NCBI GenBank assembly: GCA_009026175.1
Contig: WBTZ01000001.1
Span: 62,001-126,000, forward strand
From: Zoogloea sp.
GTDB lineage: Bacteria > Pseudomonadota > Gammaproteobacteria > Burkholderiales > Rhodocyclaceae
DNA length: 64,000 bases
Direction of reading: 5' to 3'
Shown here piece by piece: positions 50,064 to 58,612 of this stretch (positions are counted from its first letter, which is position 1; every line of letters starts with the position of its first letter). Made by a program: the position numbers and the translations under genes. The notes below the pieces were generated by a model, which was not told the origin of the DNA, made no database searches, and was given only the letters and a program-made list of their open reading frames with translations.

Positions 50064-50309
50064 ATGGCATTCCAACCCCGCAGCATCGCCCAGCTCAGCG
50101 AAGCGGCCGTCACCGTGGACCTGGACAAGTGCATCGCCCACAAGGGCTGCACCGTCTGCATCGACGTCTGCCCGATGGACATCCTCGACATCGACCCGCA
50201 GACCGGCAAGGCCTTCATGAAGCGCGACGAGTGCTGGTACTGCCTGCCCTGCCAGAAGGACTGCCCGACCGGCGCCATCCACGTCGCCATTCCCTACCTG
50301 CTGCGCTGA
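50064..50309 (+). CDS. AprB-like ferredoxin with two 4Fe-4S clusters
   Basis: An 81-residue iron-sulfur protein with two Cys quartets: LDKCIAHKGCTVCIDVCP and DECWYCLPCQKDCPTGAI. The second motif with its Trp and the surrounding residues resembles AprB, the electron-carrying subunit of adenylylsulfate reductase, though this protein lacks the C-terminal tail of AprB. It is expected to take electrons from the flavoprotein FAD. It is 15 bp after that gene, with GGAGAA before the ATG. Confidence 0.92.
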   Translation: MAFQPRSIAQLSEAAVTVDLDKCIAHKGCTVCIDVCPMDILDIDPQTGKAFMKRDECWYCLPCQKDCPTGAIHVAIPYLLR

Positions 50310-50342
50310 TCTTCCGCTTCACCCCAAATAGAGAGAGCCCCC

Positions 50343-51758
50343 ATGCGATTTTCGACTTTCACCAAGGCCGCGGCGTCGGCGCTCGTCGCCATGACCGTCA
50401 GCCTCGGCGCCCACGCCGAGACCCTGCGCCTGGCCATCGGCACCCAGGACACCACCATCAACTGCGCCACCGGCGGCCTGCTGATCCGCGAGCTCAAGCT
50501 GCTCGACAAATACCTGCCCAGGGACGGCAAGTACAAGGATGTGCAGTACGACATCCAGTGGAAGAACTTCACCTCCGGCGCCCCGCTCACCAACGAGATG
50601 GTCGCCGACAAGCTGGACATCGGCACCATGGCCGACTTCCCCGGCTCGGCCAACGGCGCCGCCTTCCAGAAGGCCGGCAAGAAGAGCCTGTTCATCACGG
50701 TGCTGTCGGGCAGCACCCAGGGCAGCGGCAACGGGGTGGTGGTGCCCAAGGACTCCAGCGCCACCTCCCTGGCCGAGCTGCGCGGCAAGACCATCTCGGT
50801 GCCCTTTGCCTCGGCCGCCCACGGCATGTTGCTGCGCGCCCTCAAGGGGCAGGGCATCGACCCGGAGAAGGACGTCAACATCATCACCCAGGCCCCGGAA
50901 GTGGCCGGCCCGGCCTTGCAGGCCGGCAAGATCGATGCCCACGCCGACTTCGTGCCCTTCGCCGAGCTGTTCCCCTACCGCGGCTTCGCCCGCAAGATCT
51001 ACGACGGGGTGCAGTCCTCCACTCCCACCTTCCACGGCTCCCTGGTCAATGCCGAGTTCGCCCGGAAGTACCCGGAAGTGGTGGTGGCCTTCCTGCGCGC
51101 GGCCATCGAGGCCGACCGCCTGATCGCCAGCGACCCGGAGAAGTACAGCGAGCTGATCGAGAAGGTGACCGGCATCGAAGCGCCCGTCAGCTACCTCTTC
51201 CACGGCCCCCTCGGGCTGCAGACCCGCGACTTCACCTGGAAGCCGGAATACCGCCAGGCGCTCAAGACCTCCATCGAGACCCTGCACCTGATGCGCCGCA
51301 TCGATGTCACCCCGGACCCCGCCACCTTCGTGGATGACCAGTACATCCGAGCCGCCTTCAAGCAGGCCGGCCTGAACTACGACGCGCGCCTGAAGAACTA
51401 TGACAAGCTGCCCCTCAAGGCCAATGACGCCCTGACTGGCAAGCCCATCAGCGACACCCGCCGCCTGGCCGGCCTGTGGGTCGCCGGCGAGCCCAAGGTG
51501 CGTCACTACGCGGCCATCGGCAACGCCTTCCAGGACCTGCGCAAGCTGGAGCAGGCCGGCAAGACGGTGCGGGCGGTGTATGTGCATGACCTGATCCACG
51601 GCATCAAGCTGCTGGCGCCGCAGGCCTGGTTCGCCCGGGACGCCCAGGGCGAGGTCAGCGCCTTCCTGCAGAAGGATGCGGCGGTGGCCTATGCCTCCAC
51701 CAACAAGGGCCAACTGCTCGACTTCGCCGCCCTCAAGGCGGGCACGGGCGGCCGCTGA
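50343..51758 (+). CDS. ABC transporter substrate-binding protein with NosL-like C-terminal extension
   Basis: A 471-residue periplasmic binding protein of the nitrate/sulfonate/NMT1 type, with signal peptide (ALVAMTVSLGAHA). The binding domain (about 25-340) has LRLAIGTQDTTINCATGG and LDIGTMADFPGSA. Such proteins are normally about 320-350 residues. Residues about 365-471 form an extra domain: VRHYAAIGNAFQDLRKLEQ, RAVYVHDL, AWFARDAQGEVSAFLQKDAAVAYA, quoted in parts. Its pattern resembles NosL copper-chaperone domains. The domain call is by eye. It starts 33 bp after the ferredoxin. Confidence 0.87.
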   Translation: MRFSTFTKAAASALVAMTVSLGAHAETLRLAIGTQDTTINCATGGLLIRELKLLDKYLPRDGKYKDVQYDIQWKNFTSGAPLTNEMVADKLDIGTMADFPGSANGAAFQKAGKKSLFITVLSGSTQGSGNGVVVPKDSSATSLAELRGKTISVPFASAAHGMLLRALKGQGIDPEKDVNIITQAPEVAGPALQAGKIDAHADFVPFAELFPYRGFARKIYDGVQSSTPTFHGSLVNAEFARKYPEVVVAFLRAAIEADRLIASDPEKYSELIEKVTGIEAPVSYLFHGPLGLQTRDFTWKPEYRQALKTSIETLHLMRRIDVTPDPATFVDDQYIRAAFKQAGLNYDARLKNYDKLPLKANDALTGKPISDTRRLAGLWVAGEPKVRHYAAIGNAFQDLRKLEQAGKTVRAVYVHDLIHGIKLLAPQAWFARDAQGEVSAFLQKDAAVAYASTNKGQLLDFAALKAGTGGR

Positions 51759-51760
51759 CC

Positions 51761-52549
51761 ATGCCGGCGCATCAAACGGCCCTCCGGCGCGTGCTGCCGG
51801 TGCTGTCCCTGGCGGCTTGCGTGGCGCTCTGGCATGTGGCCTCGTCCCGGCATCTGCACCTGGGGCTGGTGACCTTCCAGAACGTGCCGCAGCCCCTCGA
51901 GGTGGTGGATGCGGCGTGGGCCCTGCTGCAGTCGCCCAAGCTGCAGAACCACCTGGCCAGCAGTCTCGGCCGGGTGGCCTTCGGCTTCCTCATCGCGGCG
52001 CTGGTCGGGGTGGCGCTGGGGCTGGCGATCGGGCGCTTCCGCTGGGTCCGGGAGACGCTGATGCCGCCCCTCGAGGTGGCGCGGCCGATCCCGGCGGTGG
52101 CCTGGATTCCCCTGTCGATCCTGATGTTCCCCTCGTCGGAGGGCAGCATGATCTTCATCACCTTCGTCGGGGCCCTGTTTCCCATCCTGCTCAACACCAT
52201 CCACGGCGTGCATGGCGTGGATCCGCGCCTGGTGGCGTCGGCGCGCAGCCTCGGTACCGGGCGCTGGGGGATCTTCAGCCAGGTCATCCTGCCGGCGGCG
52301 GCGCCCTCGGTGCTGACCGGCCTGAGCATCGGCATGGGGACCTGCTGGTTCTGCCTGGTGACGGCGGAAATGATCTCGGGCCAGTACGGCATCGGCTACT
52401 ACACCTGGGAGTCCTACACCGTCCAGAACTACGCCAACATCATCGTCGGCATGCTCCTGATCGGCCTGCTGGGCATGGGCAGCAGCGCCCTTCTTCACCG
52501 CATCGGCCATGCCCTGATGCCCTGGTACCGCCCTGGAGGCCGCGCATGA
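51761..52549 (+). CDS. ABC transporter permease (nitrate/sulfonate type)
   Basis: A 262-residue permease with about six membrane helices. The cytoplasmic EAA-type loop is VDPRLVASARSLGTGRWGIF (quoted to core), which contacts the ATPase. It belongs to the SsuC/TauC/NrtB group, which imports small anions such as sulfonates or nitrate. It starts 2 bp after the binding protein stop and overlaps the ATPase start by 4 bp, so the three are a coupled importer. Confidence 0.93.
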   Translation: MPAHQTALRRVLPVLSLAACVALWHVASSRHLHLGLVTFQNVPQPLEVVDAAWALLQSPKLQNHLASSLGRVAFGFLIAALVGVALGLAIGRFRWVRETLMPPLEVARPIPAVAWIPLSILMFPSSEGSMIFITFVGALFPILLNTIHGVHGVDPRLVASARSLGTGRWGIFSQVILPAAAPSVLTGLSIGMGTCWFCLVTAEMISGQYGIGYYTWESYTVQNYANIIVGMLLIGLLGMGSSALLHRIGHALMPWYRPGGRA

Positions 52550-53433
52550 ACGCTGTTCTCGAACTGTCCCGGCTCGCTCCCGCCGAGCCGACCACCGGCC
52601 GCCTCGACATCGACCGGGTGTCCATCGAGCTGGGGGCCGGGGCCGCCCGCTTCACCGCCCTGCAGGATGTCTCCGTGGCCATCCGGCCCGGCGAGTTCGT
52701 GTGCCTGCTGGGGCCGTCCGGCTGCGGCAAGTCCACCCTGCTGGGCGCGCTGGCCGGCCACCTGGTGCCGTCCCGCGGCCAGCTGCTGCTCGACGGCCAG
52801 CCGATCGGCGGGCCGGCGCCTGAGCGCGGCCTGGTGTTCCAGCACCACACTCTGTTCCCGTGGTTGTCGGTGCTCGACAACGTCGCCTACGGCCTGCGCA
52901 TGCGCGGCGTCGGACGGGCGCAGCGCCGCGAGCAGGCGATGGCCTGGCTCTCCGAGGTCGGCCTCGAGGGCTTCGAGCATCATTACCCGGCGGCCCTGTC
53001 CGGCGGCATGCAGCAGCGCGTGGAGATCGCCCGCGTGCTCATCAACGAACCGCGGGTGCTGCTGATGGACGAGCCCTTCGGCGCCCTGGATGCGCTGACC
53101 CGGCTGAAGATGCAGGAGTTGCTGCTGGCCCTGTGGGCACGCCGCCGGATGAGCGTGGTGTTCGTCACCCATGACATCGACGAGGCCCTGTTCATGGCCG
53201 ACCGGATCCTGGTGATGAGTGCGCGCCCCGGCCGGGTCGTGGAAGAGATCGTGGTGCCCGCCGGGCGTCCGCGCACCGCCGACTGGCTCACCGGCCCGGC
53301 CTTCGCCGCCTGCAAGCGGCATTGCCTGGCCCTGCTGCGCGACCCTGACCTCACCGTGCCCCTCGAGCGCCTGTCGCCCCTGACCCAGCCCGCCCCGGCC
53401 GATGCCGACGCGGCGGCCGTCTATCCTGATTGA
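52546..53433 (+). CDS. ABC transporter ATP-binding protein (nitrate/sulfonate type)
   Basis: A 295-residue ATPase, intact for all motifs: Walker A GPSGCGKST, Q-loop VFQHHTLFPW, signature LSGGMQQRVEIARVL, Walker B LLMDEPFGALD and H-loop VFVTHDIDEA. An extra N-terminal stretch of about 20 residues and a proline-rich tail flank the domain. It energises the adjoining permease. The frame is open upstream over the permease, but the ATGA overlap defines ATG 52546. Confidence 0.95.
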   Translation: MNAVLELSRLAPAEPTTGRLDIDRVSIELGAGAARFTALQDVSVAIRPGEFVCLLGPSGCGKSTLLGALAGHLVPSRGQLLLDGQPIGGPAPERGLVFQHHTLFPWLSVLDNVAYGLRMRGVGRAQRREQAMAWLSEVGLEGFEHHYPAALSGGMQQRVEIARVLINEPRVLLMDEPFGALDALTRLKMQELLLALWARRRMSVVFVTHDIDEALFMADRILVMSARPGRVVEEIVVPAGRPRTADWLTGPAFAACKRHCLALLRDPDLTVPLERLSPLTQPAPADADAAAVYPD

Positions 53434-53452
53434 TCCATCGATCCTGTCTGCC

Positions 53453-54427
53453 ATGAACCTGCCCCTGTCCGCTGTTGATGACGATGAGCTCGCGGCGCTG
53501 TTGCCGCGCCTGAATGACGATGACGCCAGCGTGCGTCGCCTGGCCCTGATCGAACTGGCCGAACTCGAGGACGAGGCACACCTCCCGTGGCTGCTGGCCG
53601 CGCTGACGGACGGTGACGCCGATGTGCGTGCCGAAGCCGCCGGCCGCATCGGCTGCTGGGAGAGCCCCGCCACCGTGGAGGCCCTGCTGCGCGGCCTCGA
53701 CGATGCTGCTGCGGCGGTGCGCCTTGCCGCCGCCCAGAGCCTCACCGAGCTCCGCCTCGCCGACAGTGGCCGCCGCCTGCTGCCGGCCCTGGCCCATGCC
53801 AGCCCCTTCGTGCGCGCCAGCGTGCTGCGGGCCCTGCGTGAGCTGCGCCTGCCCGAAGCCTGCGAGGCGGCCCTGGAGGCGGCCCGGGCCGCAGAAGCCG
53901 GGGTGCGCCTGGAGGCCGTGGGTGTGCTCGGCTGGCTCAAGCGCAGCGAGGCGCTGCCGGTCCTGACCGGGCTCGCCACCGGCGATGCCGACCCGGAGGT
54001 GCGCCGGGCCGCGGTGGGCGCCCTCGGCCTGGCGGTGGACGACAGCGTGCTGCCGGCCCTGCTGCGGGCGCTGGGCGACCCGGTATGGCAGGTGCGCGAG
54101 GAGGCCGCCACCACCCTCGGCAAGCTGCGCCTCGGTGCCGCCCTGGAGGCCCTGGTGGACGCCCTGGAGGATGACTACTGGCAGGTCCGCCTGCGCGCGG
54201 CGCGGACCCTCGGCCGCCTGAAGGACGGGCGGGCGGTGCAGCCGCTGGTGGCCTCCGCCCTGGGCCACTCCTCCGCCAATCTGCGCAAGGAGGCCGCCAT
54301 CGCCCTGGGCGAGATCGCCCATCCGGCGGCCCTAGATGGTCTGCAGCGCGCCCTGGCGGACAGCGACCCCGAGGTGCGCAAGGCCGCGCGACTCGCCATC
54401 GGGCTTGTCCAAGCAGGAAAAGCCTAG
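53453..54427 (+). CDS. HEAT-repeat (PBS lyase-like) protein
   Basis: A 324-residue protein made of about nine or ten HEAT-type helical repeats, for example DDDASVRRLALIELAELEDE and DPEVRRAAVGALGLAVDD. The repeats are well conserved for most of the length, so it is an alpha-solenoid scaffold. It is related to the lyase/HEAT proteins that act on chromophores or proteins, but it has no visible catalytic residues. It ends the operon, 19 bp after the ATPase, and may help assemble the redox pair. Confidence 0.88.
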   Translation: MNLPLSAVDDDELAALLPRLNDDDASVRRLALIELAELEDEAHLPWLLAALTDGDADVRAEAAGRIGCWESPATVEALLRGLDDAAAAVRLAAAQSLTELRLADSGRRLLPALAHASPFVRASVLRALRELRLPEACEAALEAARAAEAGVRLEAVGVLGWLKRSEALPVLTGLATGDADPEVRRAAVGALGLAVDDSVLPALLRALGDPVWQVREEAATTLGKLRLGAALEALVDALEDDYWQVRLRAARTLGRLKDGRAVQPLVASALGHSSANLRKEAAIALGEIAHPAALDGLQRALADSDPEVRKAARLAIGLVQAGKA

Positions 54428-54593
54428 GCCCCGGCAGGTTTTCCCTTCCCCTCCGGACTTCCGGCGGGGCGGTAGCAGGATCTTCTCCTCGCCCGCGAGC
54501 GTGTCCCGCTTGCGGCGTGCCCACCTGTCACATAGGGTGAGACAAGGGGAGGGTCAGGTTTCCGCTGCAAGCGTGCTCAAGGGGGACTGAACC

Positions 54594-55151
54594 GTGAAAC
54601 TGCATGTGTTACCCATCTTCATCATGCTGGCGGGCTGCGCCAGCATGCTGCCCACGTCGCAGCAGGACGTGAAGAACAACTGGGAAAACTTCGAGCAGGC
54701 CAAGCAGGCCTACGACAGCATCGTGCCGTTCCAGACCGACATGGCCACGGTGCGCCAGCTGGGCTTCGACCCGTCCGTCACGCCCAACGTGCAGATCCTC
54801 AACCACTCCCAGGTGGTGCGTGCCGTGCTGCCCTCGCCGCTGCAGGAGCGGGCGGCGATTCCCCAGGGCATCCTCGACTGCATGAAGGCGCAGGACGGCT
54901 GCGTCGGCTACTTCATGGAGCCCAGCCGCATCGACCGCAAGCGGGTCGGCAACTTCATGCTCGACTTCCTCAACTTCAAGCGTGACACCGTGACCACCGG
55001 CTGGAAGTTCGGGGCCCTGATCGTGGTGGTCAACGACAAGGTGGTCTTCAAGCAATGGAGCGGCCGCCCGCGCATCGAAGAGACCGAGCTGCGGCGCAAC
55101 CCGCTGGGGCCGCTGCAAGGCCTGGGCGAGGGGCTGCGGCCCACGCCCTGA
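54594..55151 (+). CDS. Hypothetical lipoprotein
   Basis: A 185-residue predicted lipoprotein. The lipobox is MLAGC, so the mature protein begins with Cys. The first part has a helical stretch (SQQDVKNNWENFEQAKQAYDS, quoted to its core). The rest carries MATVRQLGFDPS and QGILDCMKAQDGCVGYF with a Cys pair, then TTGWKFGALIVVVNDKVVFKQW. The fragment TVRQLGFDP is reminiscent of SmpA/OmlA-like lipoproteins, but I do not claim membership. GTG 54594 is preceded by GGGGG. Confidence 0.75.
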   Translation: MKLHVLPIFIMLAGCASMLPTSQQDVKNNWENFEQAKQAYDSIVPFQTDMATVRQLGFDPSVTPNVQILNHSQVVRAVLPSPLQERAAIPQGILDCMKAQDGCVGYFMEPSRIDRKRVGNFMLDFLNFKRDTVTTGWKFGALIVVVNDKVVFKQWSGRPRIEETELRRNPLGPLQGLGEGLRPTP

Positions 55152-55265
55152 AGGGGCCGGGGCGGTTTCCGTTGTTCCACCTTGGATTGGCCGGGAATTC
55201 CCACGGCCGGCCAAGGCGGCGCGGAGCCAGGCTCCGCGAAACCCCGTCCCCATCCCCTGCCGCCT

Positions 55266-55396
55266 GGCGTGAGCAAGTTGCAGGGGCGGCTTCAGCCGCC
55301 CGCAGGTGCCTGATCGGCGTGAGCAAGTTGTAGGGGCGGCTTCAGCCGCCCGCAGGTGCCTGATCGAAGTCCGTGGGCGACTGAAGTCGCCCCCGC
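55266..55396. repeat. REP-like element with a 50-bp tandem duplication
   Basis: Two tandem 50-bp units (55266-55315 and 55316-55365) differ at one base (55281 C, 55331 T). Each contains the palindromic core GGGGCGGCTTCAGCCGCC and GCAGGTGCCTGATC. An inverted diverged arm, GTGGGCGACTGAAGTCGCCC, follows at 55373-55392. It occupies the gap between convergent genes. Related copies lie at 7979-8034 and 60612-60679, so it is dispersed. Confidence 0.8.
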
Positions 55397-55431
55397 ATGC
55401 GAAGCTAGGAAGCCAGACCCTCATCCCCTGC

Positions 55432-56268
55432 CTAGGCAGGGCGGGCGAGCTGGCGGAACAGGCGGTTGATCTCCGGCCCCGGGATGGCCTCATCGGCATA
55501 GCCGAAGCTGCCTTCGTCGCGAATCTCCCGGGCTGCGCGCAGGAAGGCGCCGAGGGCGGCACGGGCCAGGGAGCCCCCCACGCTGACCCGCCGCACGCCG
55601 AGGGCGCGCAGCTCGTCCAGGTTCAGCCGGACCCCCTGGAAACCCATGATCACATTGACCGGCCGGCTCAGTGCGCCGGTCATCGCGGCAATCTGCTCGC
55701 GGCTCTTCAGCCCTGGGGCGAACAGCACATCGGCTCCTGCCGCCTCATAGGCCTGCAGGCGGCGCAGGGCGTCGTCCAGGTCGGGATGGCCGGCCATGAA
55801 GTTCTCGGCGCGGGCGGTCAGGGTGAAGGGGAAGGGCAGGCGGCGTGCCGCCTCGACCGCCGCCTGGATGCGTTCGACGGCTTGGGATAGGGGATACAGC
55901 GGCGCCTCGCGCTTGCCGCTGGTGTCCTCGATGGAGCCGCCCACCGCGCCGGCCTCGGCGGCCAGCCGGATGGTCTCGGCCACTGTCTCTGGCGCATCGC
56001 CGAAGCCGTTCTCCAGGTCGACGCTGAGGGGCAGCGCGGTGGCGCAGGCCAGGTCGCGGACGTGGGCCAGCATGGCCTCGCGGCCCACCGCACCGTCCGG
56101 CAGTCCGCGGGAGAAGGCGAAGCCGGCGCCCGTGGTGGCCAGGGCCGGAAAGCCCAGGTGGGCAAGCAGGCGGGCGCTGCCTGGATCCCAGGGGTTGGGG
56201 ACGATGAAACAGTCATCCTGCCGGTGCAGGGCCTGGAAGCGCAGGGCCTTGTCATGCTGGGTGTCCAT
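55432..56268 (-). CDS. Isocitrate lyase/PEP mutase family protein
   Basis: A 278-residue TIM-barrel enzyme of the ICL/PEP mutase superfamily. VPNPWDPGSARLLAHLGFPALATT, quoted in part, opens the barrel, and LSVDLENGFGD carries the Asp/Glu metal site. The usual active-site loop with KKCGH-type Cys is replaced by EDTSGKREAP, so lyase activity on isocitrate is doubtful. A phosphonomutase-like or carboxyphosphonopyruvate-type function is possible. It follows the MFS transporter gene by 18 bp and is likely co-transcribed with it. Confidence 0.88.
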   Translation of the reverse strand: MDTQHDKALRFQALHRQDDCFIVPNPWDPGSARLLAHLGFPALATTGAGFAFSRGLPDGAVGREAMLAHVRDLACATALPLSVDLENGFGDAPETVAETIRLAAEAGAVGGSIEDTSGKREAPLYPLSQAVERIQAAVEAARRLPFPFTLTARAENFMAGHPDLDDALRRLQAYEAAGADVLFAPGLKSREQIAAMTGALSRPVNVIMGFQGVRLNLDELRALGVRRVSVGGSLARAALGAFLRAAREIRDEGSFGYADEAIPGPEINRLFRQLARPA

Positions 56269-56286
56269 GGGGTTCTCCGTCGTGGG

Positions 56287-57501
56287 TCAGGCAGGCACGG
56301 CCGGGCGCAGGATCTCCCGGTCGTCGATGGGGTAGTGCAGGGCGGCGGCGATCACCCCGAGGGCGATCCCGCTCAGCCAGATCAGGTCGTAGGAGCGGGT
56401 CGCCTCGAACACGTAGCCGCCCAGCCACACCCCGAAGAAGGCGCCCAGCTGGTGGCCGAAGAAGACGAAGCCGAACAGGGTGGTGATGTAGCGCACCCCG
56501 AAGACCTGGGACACCAGGCCGTTGGTGAGCGGCACCGTGCCCAGCCACAGGAAGCCCATCACCGCGCAGAACAGGTAGAGGCTGGCAGGGCTGAGGGGCA
56601 GCAGCACGAACAGCGCCATGGCGGCCGCCCGCAGCAGGTACAGGATGCACAACAGGTGCTTGCGCCGGTACAGGCCGCCGAGCAGCCCGCACACATAGGT
56701 GCCGGCCACGTTGGCCAGGGCGATGGTGGCCAGGCCGGCAACGGCCGTGCCGGCCGACAGGCCCTTGTCCTGCACGTAGGCGGGCAGGTGCGAGGCGATG
56801 AAGGCGAGCTGGAAGCCGCAGGCCAGGAAGCCGAAGTTGAGCAACCAGAAGCCCCGGTGGCCGAAGGCCTCGGCCAGGGCGGCGCGCAGGCTCTGGCCGG
56901 AACTTGCGGACGGGTCCTGACCGGGTCGGTCGTGCAGGGGAATGGCACAGGGCAGCAGCAGCGCGCAGAGCAAGGCCAGTGCGCCGAGGGCGCCCATCCA
57001 GCCGAGCTGGTCGATCAGGCCCTGGGCGCCGGGCACCAGGAAGAACTGGCCCAGGCCGCCCACCGCGCCGGCCAGGCCGAGGGCCCAGCTGCGCTGCCCG
57101 GCCGGCACCAGGCGGCTCAGGGCCCCGTACACCACGCCGAAGGAGGTGGCCGACAGCGCCGCACCGATGCCCACGCCCGCCGCCAGGTTGAAGCCCGCCA
57201 GGGAATCGGCGCCGGCCATGCCGTACAGCCCCAGGCCGTACAGGGCCAGCCCGGCGGCGATGACCCGGCGGGCGCCGAAGCGGTCGGCGATCATCCCGGT
57301 GAAGGGCTGGGCGAGGCCCCACACCAGGTTCTGCAGGGCGATGGCGAAGCCGAAGGCCTCCCGCGACCAGCCCCGGTCGACCGTGATCGGCACCAGGAAG
57401 ATGCCCTGGGCGTGGCGTACGCCCAGGGCCAGGCCCATCACCAGGCCCCCGGCGACCACCAGCATCCAGGGCCTGGCGAGGGGGGTTGAACTATTTGTCA
57501 T
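56287..57501 (-). CDS. MFS transporter
   Basis: A 404-residue major facilitator with twelve predicted helices. The loop motif GMIADRFGARRVIAAG between helices 2 and 3 is the MFS signature. It resembles oxalate/formate-antiporter-like members. The open frame continues upstream of ATG 57501 with a basic stretch lacking similarity, so this start is used. It is divergent from a LysR gene over 125 bp, and followed by the PEP-mutase-family gene. The substrate is unknown, perhaps that of the enzyme. Confidence 0.9.
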   Translation of the reverse strand: MTNSSTPLARPWMLVVAGGLVMGLALGVRHAQGIFLVPITVDRGWSREAFGFAIALQNLVWGLAQPFTGMIADRFGARRVIAAGLALYGLGLYGMAGADSLAGFNLAAGVGIGAALSATSFGVVYGALSRLVPAGQRSWALGLAGAVGGLGQFFLVPGAQGLIDQLGWMGALGALALLCALLLPCAIPLHDRPGQDPSASSGQSLRAALAEAFGHRGFWLLNFGFLACGFQLAFIASHLPAYVQDKGLSAGTAVAGLATIALANVAGTYVCGLLGGLYRRKHLLCILYLLRAAAMALFVLLPLSPASLYLFCAVMGFLWLGTVPLTNGLVSQVFGVRYITTLFGFVFFGHQLGAFFGVWLGGYVFEATRSYDLIWLSGIALGVIAAALHYPIDDREILRPAVPA

Positions 57502-57626
57502 GGCTTTCTCGCATTCGATTGGGTAAAGTGAATCAGCGTTTGCTGCGGCTTCTTCTGCCTTGATTAGAGAGCCTGACGCGCCGCGCTTCAAACCACTTTT
57601 CGGTTTCTTTTGCATGAGGTGAATGC

Positions 57627-58583
57627 ATGTCAATCGGTCTGGCCCGACTTCCCTCCCTGGATCTGATCCGGGGTTTTGTAGCGGTGGGGCGGCGCATGAG
57701 CATCACCCTGGCCGCCCAGGATCTGTGCCTCACCCAGTCGGCGGTGAGCCGCCAGGTGCTGGCCCTGGAGGACATGCTCGGGGTGCGCCTGCTGCTGCGC
57801 GGACATCGCAGCATTGCCTTCACGCCGGAGGGCGAGCGCCTGTTCCGGTGTGCCGACGGGGCGATCAGCGCGCTGCAGGACGTGGTGGGCGTGCTCCGTG
57901 GCGGTGCGGCGGCCCGCCCGGTGACGGTGAGCACCAGCATCGGCGTGGCCGGCCTGTGGCTGATGCCGCGCCTGGGGGATTTCCTGCGCGCGCACCCGGG
58001 TATCGACGTGCGCCTGTCGGCGAGCAACCGGGTGGCCGACCTGAAGGTCGACGGGCTGGACATGGCGGTGCGTTACTGCCCGCCGGAGACCGTGCCCGAT
58101 GGCGCGCAACGGCTCTTTGGCGAGACCATCGCGCCGGTGGCCCATCCCTCCCTGGGGCTGGCCGGGACACTTGAACTGGCCGATCTGGAGCGTCGGGTGC
58201 TGCTGGAGTTCGACGGGGAGTACCGCCCCTGGCTGCGCTGGAGCGAGTGGCTGGCCAGCCAGGGCTGGGACGGACTCAAGCCCCGCGGCGTGCTGCGCTT
58301 CAACCAGTATGACCAGCTTGTGCAGGCCGCCATCGCCGGCCAGGGGGTGGCCCTGGGGCGGCTCGAGCTGATCGGCCAGTCCCTGGCCGATGGTCGCCTG
58401 TGCCGCCTGGAGACGCCCCGGCCGGGGCCGGCCAGCCCCAATGCCTACTGGCTGCTGCGTGCCGAGGCCGCGGGGCGGCCGGAGGTGGACGAGGTGGCCA
58501 GGTGGATCGTCGCGGAAGCTGCCGTTACCGGCAGGGGAGAGCCAGGCCGGGACGAGCTTGGCCAGGAAGAAAAGGATGGCTGA
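57627..58583 (+). CDS. LysR family transcriptional regulator
   Basis: A 318-residue LysR regulator of the GcvA-like subgroup. The winged helix-turn-helix occupies about residues 10-70 (MSITLAAQDLCLTQSAVSRQ, with LEDMLGVRLL after it). The effector-binding domain fills the rest, with VSTSIGVAGLWLMPRL. It is divergent from the MFS transporter and PEP-mutase-family gene, so it probably controls them. The last 20 residues are charged and not conserved. ATG 57627 fits the usual family start. Confidence 0.93.
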   Translation: MSIGLARLPSLDLIRGFVAVGRRMSITLAAQDLCLTQSAVSRQVLALEDMLGVRLLLRGHRSIAFTPEGERLFRCADGAISALQDVVGVLRGGAAARPVTVSTSIGVAGLWLMPRLGDFLRAHPGIDVRLSASNRVADLKVDGLDMAVRYCPPETVPDGAQRLFGETIAPVAHPSLGLAGTLELADLERRVLLEFDGEYRPWLRWSEWLASQGWDGLKPRGVLRFNQYDQLVQAAIAGQGVALGRLELIGQSLADGRLCRLETPRPGPASPNAYWLLRAEAAGRPEVDEVARWIVAEAAVTGRGEPGRDELGQEEKDG

Positions 58584-58612
58584 CCGGCGGAAGGGGAGGG
58601 GGCAGATGCCGG

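Noticed and set aside
47502..50282. Open frame of 926 codons antisense to the GntR and flavoprotein genes
   Set aside because: Crosses two unrelated genes and the start of the ferredoxin gene; composition is typical of a GC shadow.
55266..55365. CRISPR array from the 50-bp repeat
   Set aside because: Only two directly adjacent copies with no spacer, sharing a palindromic core with dispersed REP-like elements. No cas genes are present.
55432..56268. True isocitrate lyase
   Set aside because: The protein is only 278 residues (isocitrate lyase has over 420) and lacks the KKCGH-type active-site loop.
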